DNA from: Nitzschia sp. pyKryTriq1
Taxonomy: Eukaryota > Bacillariophyta > Bacillariophyceae > Bacillariales > Bacillariaceae
Length of the DNA stretch: 64,000 bases
Assembly (NCBI GenBank): GCA_956465555.1
Contig: OY101115.1
Location: forward strand, 3,224,001-3,288,000
Reading direction: 5' to 3'
A program made the translations under genes and the position numbers. The notes beneath the pieces were generated by a model. It did no database searches, was not told the origin of the DNA, and saw only the letters and a program-made list of their open reading frames with translations. Below are positions 30,261 to 40,305 of this stretch, one piece after another (within the stretch, counting starts at the first letter, position 1; every line of letters begins with the position of its first letter).

Positions 30261-32138
30261 ATGACCAAAATGAAGCGGCAGAAGACTTTACCGTTGAAGA
30301 TCCTATGGATCCTCGCTCTTGTTTCGAACGTCTGCCAATTTTTCAGAGAGACTGACGCTCTGATAACTTCCCACACAGTATACCGAAGATTCCGAGAGAG
30401 ATGTTTCTGTCGGAGCCTCCCACTACTCGAAGGTTCAAATGGATTGGAAACTAACCTCTCAAGTCAAGATGAAACAAAGCAGCTGATTGACGCGCAACAA
30501 AGGCAGATAGAGAGGTTGGTGGAGCTGCTGGCGGCAAAATCATCAACATCTGACGATACCACGACGCAGTCTACATCGAAAAGCTCCCAGGTTTCTCTGC
30601 CTCCCCTCAAAGTAATGCTCTTCATCGACGGAACATGGCTCTATTATTCACTGCACACTCGAGAAGACTTTAGATGCCCGATTCAAAAAAAGTTTGGCCC
30701 GGGTTGGCAGTACAAGTACAACATCGACTGGGCGAACTTGCCTCGAATAATAGGTCAGGCATTGCAGCAGCAAGATCAAACTAGTGGGTGGATGCCAATG
30801 TCGTCGTCTGAACATCAACAAGCTCAAGGGCGGCCCGTCGAGGTGGTTCGAGTCCATGTCTACACCTCATTTCGCCAAGACACCCCCAAGACATCCCTTC
30901 GATATCAAATGTTTCAAGACATGGTAAAAGCAAAGTATGATGTATTGATGTTGGAGACGGTAGGGCACAATGAAAAGTGTGTAGATATCCAGCTGGCAGT
31001 CGACATGCTTCATTTTGCGACCGTCCCAGATGCCTATGACGTCGCGCTCTTGTTAACTGGGGACAAGGACTTTATTCCAGCCATGGTGCGGACTCGTCAA
31101 AAAGGTCGCCGCGTCGGTTTGGTCAGCATGAAAGCATATTCCACGCGCGCCTTTCACGAAACTCCCAACATCAAAGATTACGACCCGATATGGCTTGACG
31201 ACTATCTGGATCAAATAATCAAACCGAGGGCGAACGCTCCTCATCTCAGAGGCAACCGACCACTGCCTCAGATCTCTCTGTATACCATAATGCAGGTCGT
31301 AAGTGACTTCATCGAAGCGTCTGGAGCAGCAAGTATCTCCTCTCGAGACATTGGCAGATACATCAAGTCGATTTCGATTGGGGGTCGCTGCATGTTAGAT
31401 GAGGTGAAAGAAATATATGGTGGTTTGTATCAGTTCTTGATCATATCAACTATTTTCTCCGTGGAAACCTCTGGCGTCAATGATTATTGGGTGGGCTTGG
31501 AGGACGAACTCGTCAATGAAGCACTGGACAAAGCAAAGGGAGAAGCTAGTCTCTCGGAGGCTGAGAATGAATTCTTCCAGTATTACTCGATCAAACGCCT
31601 GCAAAACAAGCAGAAGTATTTTGAGTTTACGATGAAAGGTTTGGGTTTGTTTTCCGATGAGCCTATTGATGGACCATCGCAAGTACAACCACAAAGGAAT
31701 GAGCCCGACTTCAGCCAAATGAAGGTCGTTGAACTCAAAGAAATTTGCCGAGAGAAGGGTCTCATGGTGACTGGTAGGAAAGCGGAGTTGCTTGAACGGA
31801 TACGGGCTAGCGACGAAATGATCGAACAGGAAGAGCTTTCGCCATCTCCTCTGGAAGAGGAATTGAAATCTTTGAACTATCTGGAAGAGCTCCTCTTGGA
31901 GTATCTGCATGCAAGTGGCGGGAAAGCGAGCTCCAGAGATGTTGGTCGCTACTTGACAGCCAACAAGCCCAGCACTACCATGACCGCCCAAAACCCAACG
32001 ATAACATCAGCTTTGAGTGAGCTCAAACACGTTTATGGAAGTCTACGACAATTTATTGCTCAATCGGTTCGATTCCAACAAGTGGAAATGGAAGGAGGGG
32101 GTAAACATGAATTCCTAGTACTTCCCGTTTCCAGATGA
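30261..32138 (+). CDS. NYN (PIN-like) ribonuclease with SAP and two LOTUS-like repeats
   Basis: Single-exon protein of 625 residues. The N-terminus is a signal-peptide-like segment (ILWILALVSNVCQFF) before ETDA-LITSHTV, so entry into the ER or a plastid is likely. Residues about 117-290 form a NYN domain: VMLFIDGTWLYYS (Asp123), KCVDIQLAVDML (Asp242) and LLLTGDKDFIP (Asp268/Asp270), the acidic residues expected for a metal-dependent RNase. Two homologous repeats follow, at about 318-400 and 540-620 (SRDIGRYIKS..VKEIYGGLYQF and SRDVGRYLTA..LKHVYGSLRQF), resembling the OST-HTH/LOTUS RNA-binding fold. Between them is a SAP-type helix pair (MKVVELKEICREKGLMVTG). It probably processes or degrades RNA in an organelle. 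Confidence 0.85.
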   Translation: MTKMKRQKTLPLKILWILALVSNVCQFFRETDALITSHTVYRRFRERCFCRSLPLLEGSNGLETNLSSQDETKQLIDAQQRQIERLVELLAAKSSTSDDTTTQSTSKSSQVSLPPLKVMLFIDGTWLYYSLHTREDFRCPIQKKFGPGWQYKYNIDWANLPRIIGQALQQQDQTSGWMPMSSSEHQQAQGRPVEVVRVHVYTSFRQDTPKTSLRYQMFQDMVKAKYDVLMLETVGHNEKCVDIQLAVDMLHFATVPDAYDVALLLTGDKDFIPAMVRTRQKGRRVGLVSMKAYSTRAFHETPNIKDYDPIWLDDYLDQIIKPRANAPHLRGNRPLPQISLYTIMQVVSDFIEASGAASISSRDIGRYIKSISIGGRCMLDEVKEIYGGLYQFLIISTIFSVETSGVNDYWVGLEDELVNEALDKAKGEASLSEAENEFFQYYSIKRLQNKQKYFEFTMKGLGLFSDEPIDGPSQVQPQRNEPDFSQMKVVELKEICREKGLMVTGRKAELLERIRASDEMIEQEELSPSPLEEELKSLNYLEELLLEYLHASGGKASSRDVGRYLTANKPSTTMTAQNPTITSALSELKHVYGSLRQFIAQSVRFQQVEMEGGGKHEFLVLPVSR

Positions 32139-32213
32139 TCGGGACGACGCGAGTTGCACTCGTGCTGTACCGGCTGGAAATATTGGAGAGTGCACCCCTT
32201 GATCATGCCAGAC

Positions 32214-32669
32214 TTAATTACGGTAGACGACCTCTACTTCACGTGGCTGGGTCTGCGCACTCAAAAAGCCAAGATGCTCGACCAAGAAATCAGTCTGGTA
32301 ACCTGTATTGGAAGCAGGGGCGGTGGTTTGGGATGTTTCATCCTCAGGATCCCAGTATGACTCAGTTACAGAGTCCATGCTTTCAATGGAATCCTGGAAC
32401 GAGTCAACGGTGAGGCTTCTTGTAAGTGGGTGCCGAAGTTGCTGCTGCTTCATTGGTGGATTGAAGTAGGTAGTTTGTGGAAGACTGGGTTGTTGTCCCC
32501 TTTCGGTCCCTTCACGAAGTACACCCTTTTCTTCGCTTCGAGTAGTCTCTTCTTCTCCGTCAAGATCTTCTTGCTGCGCAAAGTAGAACTTTCGCCCTTT
32601 CCACCAGGATACCAGTCCTAGAAAGGGGCGAAAGCCTTTCTTGTTTGGTGTCTTTCCTTTCGTGAACAT
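32214..32669 (-). CDS. small hypothetical protein
   Basis: Open frame of 151 residues from ATG 32669, convergent with the nuclease gene 75 bases away. Basic N-terminus (MFTKGKTPNKKGFRPF), acidic middle and a C-terminal part with SIESMDSVTESYWDPEDE. An upstream frame at 33047-32694 would join it in phase only through a 39-base intron, which is too short to trust. No family was recognised. It could be a real small or lineage-specific gene, or a chance frame. Confidence 0.45.
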   Translation of the reverse strand: MFTKGKTPNKKGFRPFLGLVSWWKGRKFYFAQQEDLDGEEETTRSEEKGVLREGTERGQQPSLPQTTYFNPPMKQQQLRHPLTRSLTVDSFQDSIESMDSVTESYWDPEDETSQTTAPASNTGYQTDFLVEHLGFLSAQTQPREVEVVYRN

Positions 32670-33334
32670 CTCGCTGCCAATGAGAGCCGAAATTCAATTA
32701 TGTTGCTTTGACCTGGCAAGTAGATCGTAGCGGTAGTCTCTTTCTCCAAAATTGTGAGCTCGCTGGTATTGTATCGAGGCACTAGAATAGTTTGTGGCAT
32801 TTCTACCATTCCTACCTTGGTCGTCAAAGTCTCCGAAGAGCCGCGGAGTAATGTTGGGAGTAGGTTGTGACGGTGAGGGGGTGGCGGAGTGGTTTGGTTT
32901 CGGTTGGACCAGTCTCAAGTCGACCGCTACAGCCAGCGTGGGAACAGATTTTTGTCTCCACGATTTGGTCGGAAAAAGGTCTGTCAATTCGGTCGTGCGC
33001 GCATACAAGTAAATACTCCGGTAGCTAGATCTCTGAGCTTTCTGCATGCCGCGTGGTTACTCCCCACCACCACACACAGATTTGGTGCAAGCAGAAAATT
33101 CTTCTATCATGAAGGGGGGACAAATTATTCTTGCAAGTGACGCAAGACGAAGGAGTGCAATGTGTGAACAACACGTCTAAAATAGTAAATTGCAGTTTAT
33201 TAACCGTGTGGTGTGGTATAGAAAGATGGGAGTCCCCGTCCCGCAATGTGAGCAAGTCGATGCTGTCGTCATCGTCCGCTGGCCTCTATCTGTTCGGAAT
33301 TACAGTGTACAGTACTTGTACATTGTGTCTCTCC
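32670..33334. other. intergenic, possible 5' exon
   Basis: Mostly spacer. A minus-strand frame with ATG at 33047 runs 117 codons (QKAQRSSYRSIYLYARTTEL..), without family similarity. It may belong to the 5' side of the preceding small gene. Confidence 0.35.
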
Positions 33335-34654
33335 TCACATTGTCAGGGACGCTCTTCGACTCTTGGGCTTTTTACTCTTTTCTTTCCTATGTTCACCATC
33401 TTTTTTCGGTTTTCGCGGCTTACTCTCTGGATTCCCCTCTCTTTTGACTTTCGAAGGTGACCTACTAGCCGAGTTGAACGTCGATGTTGATGTCTGTCCA
33501 AACACATCGCTAGAGAAAAATCCATCATTATCCGTAAACAGGATGTCGTCTTTCTTGTTGTCATCGAACGCAGGCCATCCACCTGCATCTGGACTGCCTC
33601 CCCAATCTATATCCTGATTTGCTGGCTTTTCTTTTTTCTTTCTGCCGCCACTAGAAGCACTTGCCCCCGAGCTCGCAGCTACCTGCTGATCGAACTGATC
33701 AAATTTGGGTGCCATTGGATCGGAATCGAGCTCAAAGTCGTCTACTTCTTGCGACGCCAGCGATGTCTTTTTCCCCTTCTTTTCCTTGACGGCAGCTTTA
33801 TTCCTCGTCTGCTTTAGCTTCTTGCCTTGCTCTGCCAGACTCGGTAGTTCCGAGGGGAGTTTTGACGGAGTCGGTGAGGTGGGAAAGAAAGCCGCTTTTG
33901 GTTTCTTTGGGGAAAAGTTTTCCATATAGTTCTTGTCCTGCTTGGCTGATACAGGCGCTCCGTATTCGTCTGACTGCAGTTTCGCCATGGCTTGCTGATA
34001 GTTGAGGCGTCGTTGCGCTGCGGCGCCTCCGGACTTGGCAATTGCCCGGCGACTGGCGATCGGTTTGACTTGACTCACCAGGTTCTTTTGCTTGGGAGCG
34101 AATCCCTGGCCGTGACTCCCCACCCCACCCGGAGGCCGCGATGGTTGTGCTGGGCCCACACCGATGTGCATGGGTGGCAAGGCCCCAGGACCTCCATTGA
34201 CGTCTTTATAGAATTCCTCCTCCATCACGTGCTGCTTAGTCATGACCGTGGGTGTAGTCAGATCACTCATGACAGAGATGTCGTCAGAATAGCCGGGCCC
34301 GATCTTGGGGTAATTGTCGTCCTCGTCCATGACATCGTCCAGAGAAGGGGCGGGGGCTTTCTTTGGCGGGGGTGCCGCTTGCTTTTGAGCCGCTAGACTG
34401 GCGAGTGCCCGAAGTTCCGGGCTCTTGAGGGCCGCTAGAATTTCCGGAGAGTCCGCTTGCGCCAGTTGTAATTTTCGGATGATTTCGAGGATCTGAGAAT
34501 CGCTGGATTGCGTGCTGGGGGTTGAGCTACCGCCTCCCCTTTGAAGCTTCTTTTGCTCTGCCACCAATGCATCGGGATCGACCCCATCGATCCCCACTAC
34601 GTGCAACAAGTTCACCAAACCATTCAGCCGCTCGTTCACGTCAACATCCGTCAT
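33335..34654 (-). CDS. disordered hypothetical protein with acidic/aromatic short motifs
   Basis: Single exon, 439 residues from the ATG at 34654 (MTDVDVNERLNGLVNLLHVV). The first 40 residues and a second helical block (QILEIIRKLQLAQADSPEIL) may fold; the rest is disordered, with Pro, Gln and Lys runs. The C-terminal half carries short motifs such as DIDWGGSPDAGGW, DDILFTDNDGFF and SSDVF, next to a KKEK/RKPKK basic tail. DxF and W-based motifs of this kind bind clathrin-adaptor appendages in other organisms, so a trafficking role is conceivable but only inferred. No family was recognised. Confidence 0.7.
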   Translation of the reverse strand: MTDVDVNERLNGLVNLLHVVGIDGVDPDALVAEQKKLQRGGGSSTPSTQSSDSQILEIIRKLQLAQADSPEILAALKSPELRALASLAAQKQAAPPPKKAPAPSLDDVMDEDDNYPKIGPGYSDDISVMSDLTTPTVMTKQHVMEEEFYKDVNGGPGALPPMHIGVGPAQPSRPPGGVGSHGQGFAPKQKNLVSQVKPIASRRAIAKSGGAAAQRRLNYQQAMAKLQSDEYGAPVSAKQDKNYMENFSPKKPKAAFFPTSPTPSKLPSELPSLAEQGKKLKQTRNKAAVKEKKGKKTSLASQEVDDFELDSDPMAPKFDQFDQQVAASSGASASSGGRKKKEKPANQDIDWGGSPDAGGWPAFDDNKKDDILFTDNDGFFSSDVFGQTSTSTFNSASRSPSKVKREGNPESKPRKPKKDGEHRKEKSKKPKSRRASLTM

Positions 34655-35240
34655 GATCAAATACAACGAGGCAGGCAGCTAGCTCGCTGTTGGACACAAC
34701 TGGAGGAAGAAAATACGCAAGCTCCAAGGAATAAAGGAAATCAATGCTGCAAGAAAAAGAGGAAGACTTTGGGGAGGAAGAACACAACCGCTCCACAAGT
34801 CCGATGTTACAAGTACATAGCTAGCGAGGAGCGAATTCAGTATTAGTCATAAAAAAGCACGCTGCAAGCAACGCGGAAGTGCGATAGATCGTGAGACATG
34901 CTACAGTAGATGGTGGCGGCAAGCCTCTCTTATTTGCTCGCTCATCGCGGGCGGAAGTCGAGACACGACGACGCACGGCACGGGCCCACGCCGCCAAGCC
35001 TGGCGGCCCCGCGATAACGGTTGTGACTTTCGCTACCGGTACTGTACCGTAGCAGAACGTACCGTACAGTACAACTACCCCTTGTACCGGTACAAAATCT
35101 ACCTGGACGTCGTGCTCAGTAATTCTTCACTCCCGCCGCGCGCGCCGCGAAGTTTCGGTGCATTTGGGGGGGTAAGAGCCATTTTCCAAGGCACAAATCG
35201 ATGGGGTGTGTGGGGTCAAGTGAGTCAATTTTGGTTGTTA
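34655..35240. other. intergenic, no gene seen
   Basis: Promoter side of the preceding minus-strand gene. It has GTACCGGTAC-type palindromes at 35030-35095 and a GC-rich patch. No supported gene. Confidence 0.5.
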
Positions 35241-35610
35241 CAGGGGGTGCGGATGACGGACGGTAATGATGACGTCTGAATGACGGACGTCATCCTATTA
35301 TGTCTTTTCGTGTCTTGTGTCAATATTTTAGTTAAGTAAAATTAGAACTTGGATGACCGTAAATCTGACCTTGGATATACCGTGGGTGCGGGTTGAAATG
35401 ACTGCTGCGCTCGCCGGCGGAAGCTTATGTAGTCCCGTCCCTGCCTCCCGCCTCCCGTCCCAGCACCCACGGTATATCCAAGGTCAGATTTACGGTCATC
35501 CAAGTTCTGATTTTACTTAACTAAAATATTGACACAAGACACGAAAAGACATAATAGGATGACGTCTGTCATTCAGACGTCATCATTACCGTCCGTCATC
35601 CGCTCCCCCC
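35241..35610. mobile_element. fold-back / MITE-like element with ~150-bp inverted arms
   Basis: The left arm (about 35241-35390) is the reverse complement of the right arm (about 35463-35610) with only a few mismatches, around a spacer of about 70 bp. Each arm also contains an inner palindrome, GATGACGTC...GACGTCATC, so the structure is nested. There is no coding capacity. It resembles a fold-back or miniature inverted-repeat DNA transposon. I see no convincing target duplication; the outer ends are GGGGG(T/A)GCGGATGAC. Confidence 0.85.
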
Positions 35611-35734
35611 GTAGAAAAAAAAAACACCCAGCCTGTTGGGGACCAAGCAGGGGTCCATAGCTCAGATGGGGTATGAAGCTTCGCCCTTCGCTCTCATCCA
35701 TGTTAGGCCCGGACCTCGCAGCATATCGCGTGTT

Positions 35735-36284
35735 TTCTCGTGTTGTACGATTCGCTAGATAACACCGTAGTGAAAAATTATCTCCGGATTACGGTCGGAA
35801 CACGCACTATTTCCACGCCATAGTGGAACGAGTGCACCAAACCATAGGAAATATGATCCGCACATTTCAAGTCCAAGACATGGACGATGAAGACCCTCTA
35901 GCAGGAATCCTCAACGCAGTAGCCTTCGCAGTAAGAGCTACCGTCCACACCACAACTCAAGCAACCCCAATGCAACTCGTGTTCGGACGAGACGCTATTA
36001 TGAACATCCAATTCGAAGCAAATTGGAAACTGATCAAGGATCGAAAACAGAAACTTATCAAACAAAACAACGCGCGAGAGAACTCGAAGCGAATTCCCCA
36101 TAACTACCAAGTCGGGGACGAAATCCTCATAAAACAGGATCAAAACACAAAATTCGGAACGGACCCATACAAAGGTCCATACGTTATTACGGAAGTTCGA
36201 AACAATGGAACCGTTCGCGTTCGCGAAGGCATAATTGAAGATACTTATAACATACGAATGATAACCCCTTACAAACGCTCGTAG
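35735..36284 (+). mobile_element. Ty3/Gypsy integrase fragment, fossil
   Basis: An open stretch at 35823-36284 encodes the C-terminal half of a Ty3/Gypsy-type integrase: ERVHQTIGNMIRTF, ATPMQLVFGRDAI, then a chromodomain-like/GPY-type end with YKGPYVITEVRNNGTVRV and NIRMITPYK. Similarity extends some way upstream. No gag, protease or reverse transcriptase was recognised nearby and no LTR pair encloses it, so it is a broken remnant. Age is uncertain; the coding texture is still clear, so it is not very old. Confidence 0.8.
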
Positions 36285-37517
36285 ATCCCAGAACATGGGG
36301 GCGAGTGCAATACACACGGTCTACGCGACTCGTACGACCATAGTCTGCCCGTCGTCGGTAGATAATGTCCTGAAGGATCTTCCACGCTAGTGCGCGCCGT
36401 GCATGCGCAGACGCCCTAGCCACGACCAGTCGATGACGTGGTCGGCCCGTAATGACTCGGGTGCGTGTGAGACGCGCGACGTACGACTGGCCCCCGTCCG
36501 TTGCTAAGACTCAACAGAAACTACAAGTCTATGCACTAGACTGCAACTGCCAAACAGGCACCGAAAATAGCTCATCACATAAAATGAGATTCAAACCACA
36601 TGAAATAGATTCATCTGGTCAACCATGTGAAAGTCATGCAAGATTAATATTTCGCCAAGTCAGCGCAATATCTTTTCTCAACAATTGATTTTGAAACAAG
36701 TAGTTCCAAAATAACCATTCATTTCTAGCTCATAATTTACACTTTCAATCATTCTTGTCGACTACCTCGTGCATAGGGCAAGTGATCCAGCCGGACAGGT
36801 AGATACTACAACACGTGTTATCACGTGGGCAGAGTGGATGTGCACGTTGTGTCGCGTTGGAAATAGTGCGTGTTCCGACCGTACATTTCTAGCTCATAAT
36901 TTACACTTTCAATCATTCTTGTCGACTACCTCGTGTATAGGGCAATATGGTCTTCGCCATAGTCAGTTTGTGTTTTTGTACCAAAACGGCATCACTTTTT
37001 CTACGCCATCTACGTAGAATCAGTACCGCGCGAAAAATGGCATCACTTTTGGACACCGGTAGCAAGGATGTAGCATATATAATAGAGTTATGACTAACAA
37101 CTAACATTACTCATGGGCTCAGCCAGTCTCGCGCGCGGCGCGCCGCGTGCGTGAGAGCCCTCTGCCCTCTGCAGTTAGCCGCGCGGCCGTGAGCGAGAAG
37201 GAAAGGAACCCGGAACTTGAACATGCTCACGTCATCTATCTGCAGATTTGCTATTATTATTTTATCGATCCCGCCCGAAATCCCTCCATCTGGAAGATCG
37301 GTCAAAACCGAGATGCTGTGCTGTCCGAAACCAAAAGAAAGAGAGAAAGCGAGCCGATGGAGTCGAGCATCTTCAACCAAACAGACCGATCTTGTTTTGT
37401 TTCTTTCTTCCTTTCTCAAACCCGAAACCCTTCGCATTGACATTATCACTATTCGCACTGTCAACATTGTAGTATTTGAATCTACAAAACGACAAATAAC
37501 AACAACACAACAGCACA
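36285..37517. repeat. element-derived spacer with a 62-bp direct repeat
   Basis: No host gene was seen. Two near-identical 62-bp copies lie at 36720-36781 and 36884-36945 (both begin CATTTCTAGCTC and end ATAGGGCAA). The second copy is immediately preceded (36858-36883) by a 26-bp perfect reverse complement of 35790-35815, inside the Gypsy fossil. Probably rearranged retroelement DNA. The last 400 bases hold the promoter of the dioxygenase gene. Confidence 0.7.
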
Positions 37518-38947
37518 ATGGTCCGTCTATCGCTGGCTTTCTTCCTTATCACCGTCTCGGCAGTGGGCGCCTTTGCCCCTCCGATGACACAACAACCTCG
37601 AACCACTGCCTTGTCAGCTGCTTCCGTCGAGACTCCCCCTTCTCCTTTGACAGCATGGGGGGAAAGAGTTTCAGATATCCGAAAACTCCAACAAGAATTC
37701 AAAAAGCAAAAACTACCAGAATTCGCTCCTGAAGTCAAAGCGTCCAGCCTGGGTCTCGAGGGCAAAAAGGATGCTCAATTGGCGTATTTCAAAGAGAACG
37801 CTATGGAAATCAAGCAAATGATGCAAGATCACGGAGCTGTTGTAATTCGAGGGTTCGATCTGATGAAGGAACAAGAGGGATTTCAACAATTTTATAGTGC
37901 GATCGGCATGAAGGTATGCCAAGACCCGCTTCAGTCTGTGTCGGCCCGACCAACAGCGGATGGAAAGAAAGATTCTCCCGTCTACGAGGCTGTCAACAAG
38001 GAGAGTCGAAAGAACTTTTTCATCGGTGAGTGTTTATTGTACATAGTTGAAAGTACGGTTTGAGATTCTGGATTCTCATCAATGTCATTTAGGTATGCAC
38101 AATGAATTTGTCGGAACTCGAGCCCCTCGGGCAGCCGCATTTGTCTGTTTCAAGGCTGCCGAAACTGGAGGAGAGTTTTTGATTGCTGATGGACGACGCA
38201 TGTTCCGAGACCTTGACCCAAATCTGGTCGAAGAGCTCTACAACCGTAACATTCGATACTCGGTAATGGAGCTTCCATTCTTCGGTTGGGTGGATAACTT
38301 CCCGAAACCTCTTCAAGCACCAGTAATGGGTGCATTGAAGGGGATTGTTTCGACAGCCATCAACGCCAAAGTGGACTTTAGTGTCGAAATGTTGTGGGGG
38401 GAAGGTGGCTATGACAGCACGAAAATGTTGCAGGCGCGAGCCCCTAGCCAGCCACCAATTGTAGTGCATCCTATCTCCGGAGAACCCACTTGGTTCTGCA
38501 ACGTGCACTCGCATTCGTCAAAGCTTCGAAAAGACCGGGAATCCAAGTAAGTTGTTCCGCAGCCCACTCGTATCACTGTTATGAGAAAAAGGCGTCGGAT
38601 TCTCAACACGTTATTTTTGATTCTTTGATAGGTATGGTGCCGAACGATTTGAAGATGGCGCATCACAAATCAACAAGTCCGATATGTTCTTCGGTGACGA
38701 TGGGGAAATTAGCGACGAGCAACTGAAACACATGGATGAAGTCACCATGAAGAATGTCCGATTTGTGAAAATGGAGGAAGGAGATGTCGTACTGTTGGAC
38801 AACTACAAGTGCATGCATGGTCGCAATGTCTTTGATGGAACAAGAAAACATGCTGTTGCCTGGTTCGAAGGCTGGGAGGGCGAAGAAGAAATGAAACAAG
38901 CCAAGAAAGTGTCGGAGAAAAAGGCTGCACCTTTCTTTATGAAATAA
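37518..38947 (+). CDS. plastid-type TauD/TfdA-like Fe(II)/2-oxoglutarate dioxygenase
   Basis: Three exons, 37518-38025, 38093-38546 and 38632-38947 (donors GTGAGT and GTAAGT, phases 1 and 2), give 425 residues. The N-terminus MVRLSLAFFLITVSAVGAFAPP is a textbook diatom plastid presequence: a signal peptide ending at the ASAFAP-like site GA-FAP. The mature part is a TauD-type double-stranded beta-helix: the iron-binding HxE (GMHNE, His172 and Glu174), the distal His383 in CMHGRN, and Arg392 in TRKHAVAWFEG for 2-oxoglutarate. Relatives hydroxylate small carboxylates, including taurine, gamma-butyrobetaine and herbicide-like acids. The substrate here is unknown. All cofactor residues are present. 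Confidence 0.9.
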
Positions 38948-39198
38948 GAGGCTTGGTAGTACTCGTAGCAAATCATAATATCTCGGAGCCAAACTACTCG
39001 TTTCAATGAATCGCTTTCATTGTTTACTAACAACTTGTGGGCCCTTTTTTAGTGAGTCCTATGAAAAAAGTTCGAGTGGTAGATTCTTAAATGGCAATGT
39101 TGTCAAATTAAAAGACTATCTTCAGTACCCATGTGCCATCAAAGCAACTTCATAACGTTGATTCCTCGACCCCAGCGAGGGTTGCTCGACCTCTTCGT

Positions 39199-39720
39199 CT
39201 AGATGTTTGATGGGACTGGTCGGAAGTGATTATGCGGCAAACTTTGACGGCGTTGTTCAATGAGTTTTCTGGAATTGAGACGGCCTGGGTAGCTAGCAAT
39301 CGGGTAGACAACCCGAGTTTGTTGCGCTCCTGGAGCGCTAGACCGTCTGCGATCCTTGCGGTGACGATTACTCTTCGATCCAATTGGGTCTACTTCTCCC
39401 CCCAAGCATAAATAGTTGAAGCTTTCCAAGATCCGCGCAACACCAACTTGTTTTTCAGTAGGATCCGACAACTCAGAAATCATCGAGCCGACGGAAGAGT
39501 CCGACGATGCAAATACTTGCGGCAGGACGATGTATCGACGCTCAGGCAGACACGACGCTGGGGGGCTTCTACTTGTTACACCGTTTTCATGCATAGCCTC
39601 TTTGTTCCGTCGTCGTTTAGTAGAAGTGTCAGTGGCAGACGACTTGGAGATCGAACTCCTAACATGGTACTGTGGGATCGTCTTGTGATACATGTTGTTT
39701 CTCGGCACACCAGCAACCAT
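39199..39720 (-). CDS. hypothetical basic protein
   Basis: Open frame of 173 residues from ATG 39720. Arg/Lys/Ser-rich, with KRRRNKEAMHENG, SSVGSMISELSDPTEKQVGV and SNRHRKDRRRSSAPG. The middle (RILESFNYLCLGGEVDP) may be helical. No family was recognised. It is convergent with the dioxygenase gene, about 250 bases apart. It may be a lineage-specific nuclear protein or the last exon of a longer gene. Confidence 0.45.
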   Translation of the reverse strand: MVAGVPRNNMYHKTIPQYHVRSSISKSSATDTSTKRRRNKEAMHENGVTSRSPPASCLPERRYIVLPQVFASSDSSVGSMISELSDPTEKQVGVARILESFNYLCLGGEVDPIGSKSNRHRKDRRRSSAPGAQQTRVVYPIASYPGRLNSRKLIEQRRQSLPHNHFRPVPSNI

Positions 39721-40305
39721 ATTTGCCAATCCTTTTGTCGACCTTTCCTGTCAATTCTGAAAACTGAAGATTTTATGAGACATCGGCAATCGTCAATCAG
39801 TATGTGGCCAAAAGGAACTGAAAAAGTGTGGCGAAACAAAATTTGTCGGATGGCGTATGCCAAAAAAATCGATGGCTCACCAGTTTTTTCCGTTCAACGA
39901 TGTCGACCTAAATAACGTGCGTTGAAGACATCGTTACTTAGGGGATATTTTTTTGACACTATGGCCATTCTGGCGCCAAAAGCGGGGGTTGGACGCGAAA
40001 TGGCGATCAACAACATTTTACGTTCGCCTACGACATGGCGGCGAATTCCCCGACCGTCGATCATGTGATCCACAATTGAGGATCTCGCGAATGAATGCGT
40101 CAGCCCGGGCGATGATACCGGTAGCTGTTACGAATTACGAATACGATCACTGTACTCCTCGTACGAATGCTATTGCTGAAGAAGAGTGTAAAGAGCCCAT
40201 TTCTTGAGAACATCCACTGCATCGTACTTGTACTGTAGAGCAAAAGAAAGTTCGTATTCCCTCCAACTTCCTTGTAAAAGAAACCCTGCGCAAAGAGAAA
40301 CAAGA
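39721..40305. other. intergenic, no gene seen
   Basis: Divergent spacer between the 39199-39720 frame and the HIG1 gene. It holds no recognisable element beyond a short GATACCGGTAGC palindrome near 40114. Confidence 0.4.

Noticed and set aside
32694-33047. 117-codon minus-strand frame as a first exon of the small 32214-32669 gene
   Set aside because: The phases fit, but only with a 39-base intron, much shorter than the other introns in this window (about 65-176 bases). No similarity supports it.
35650-35715. Possible tRNA (CCATAGCTCAGATGGG resembles a D arm / A box)
   Set aside because: No B box (GTTCGANNC), no closing acceptor stem and no anticodon arm could be found. At most a tRNA-derived scrap beside the Gypsy fossil.
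39448-39915. 155-codon plus-strand frame
   Set aside because: Overlaps an equally long minus-strand frame with better start context and composition. No features of a protein family.
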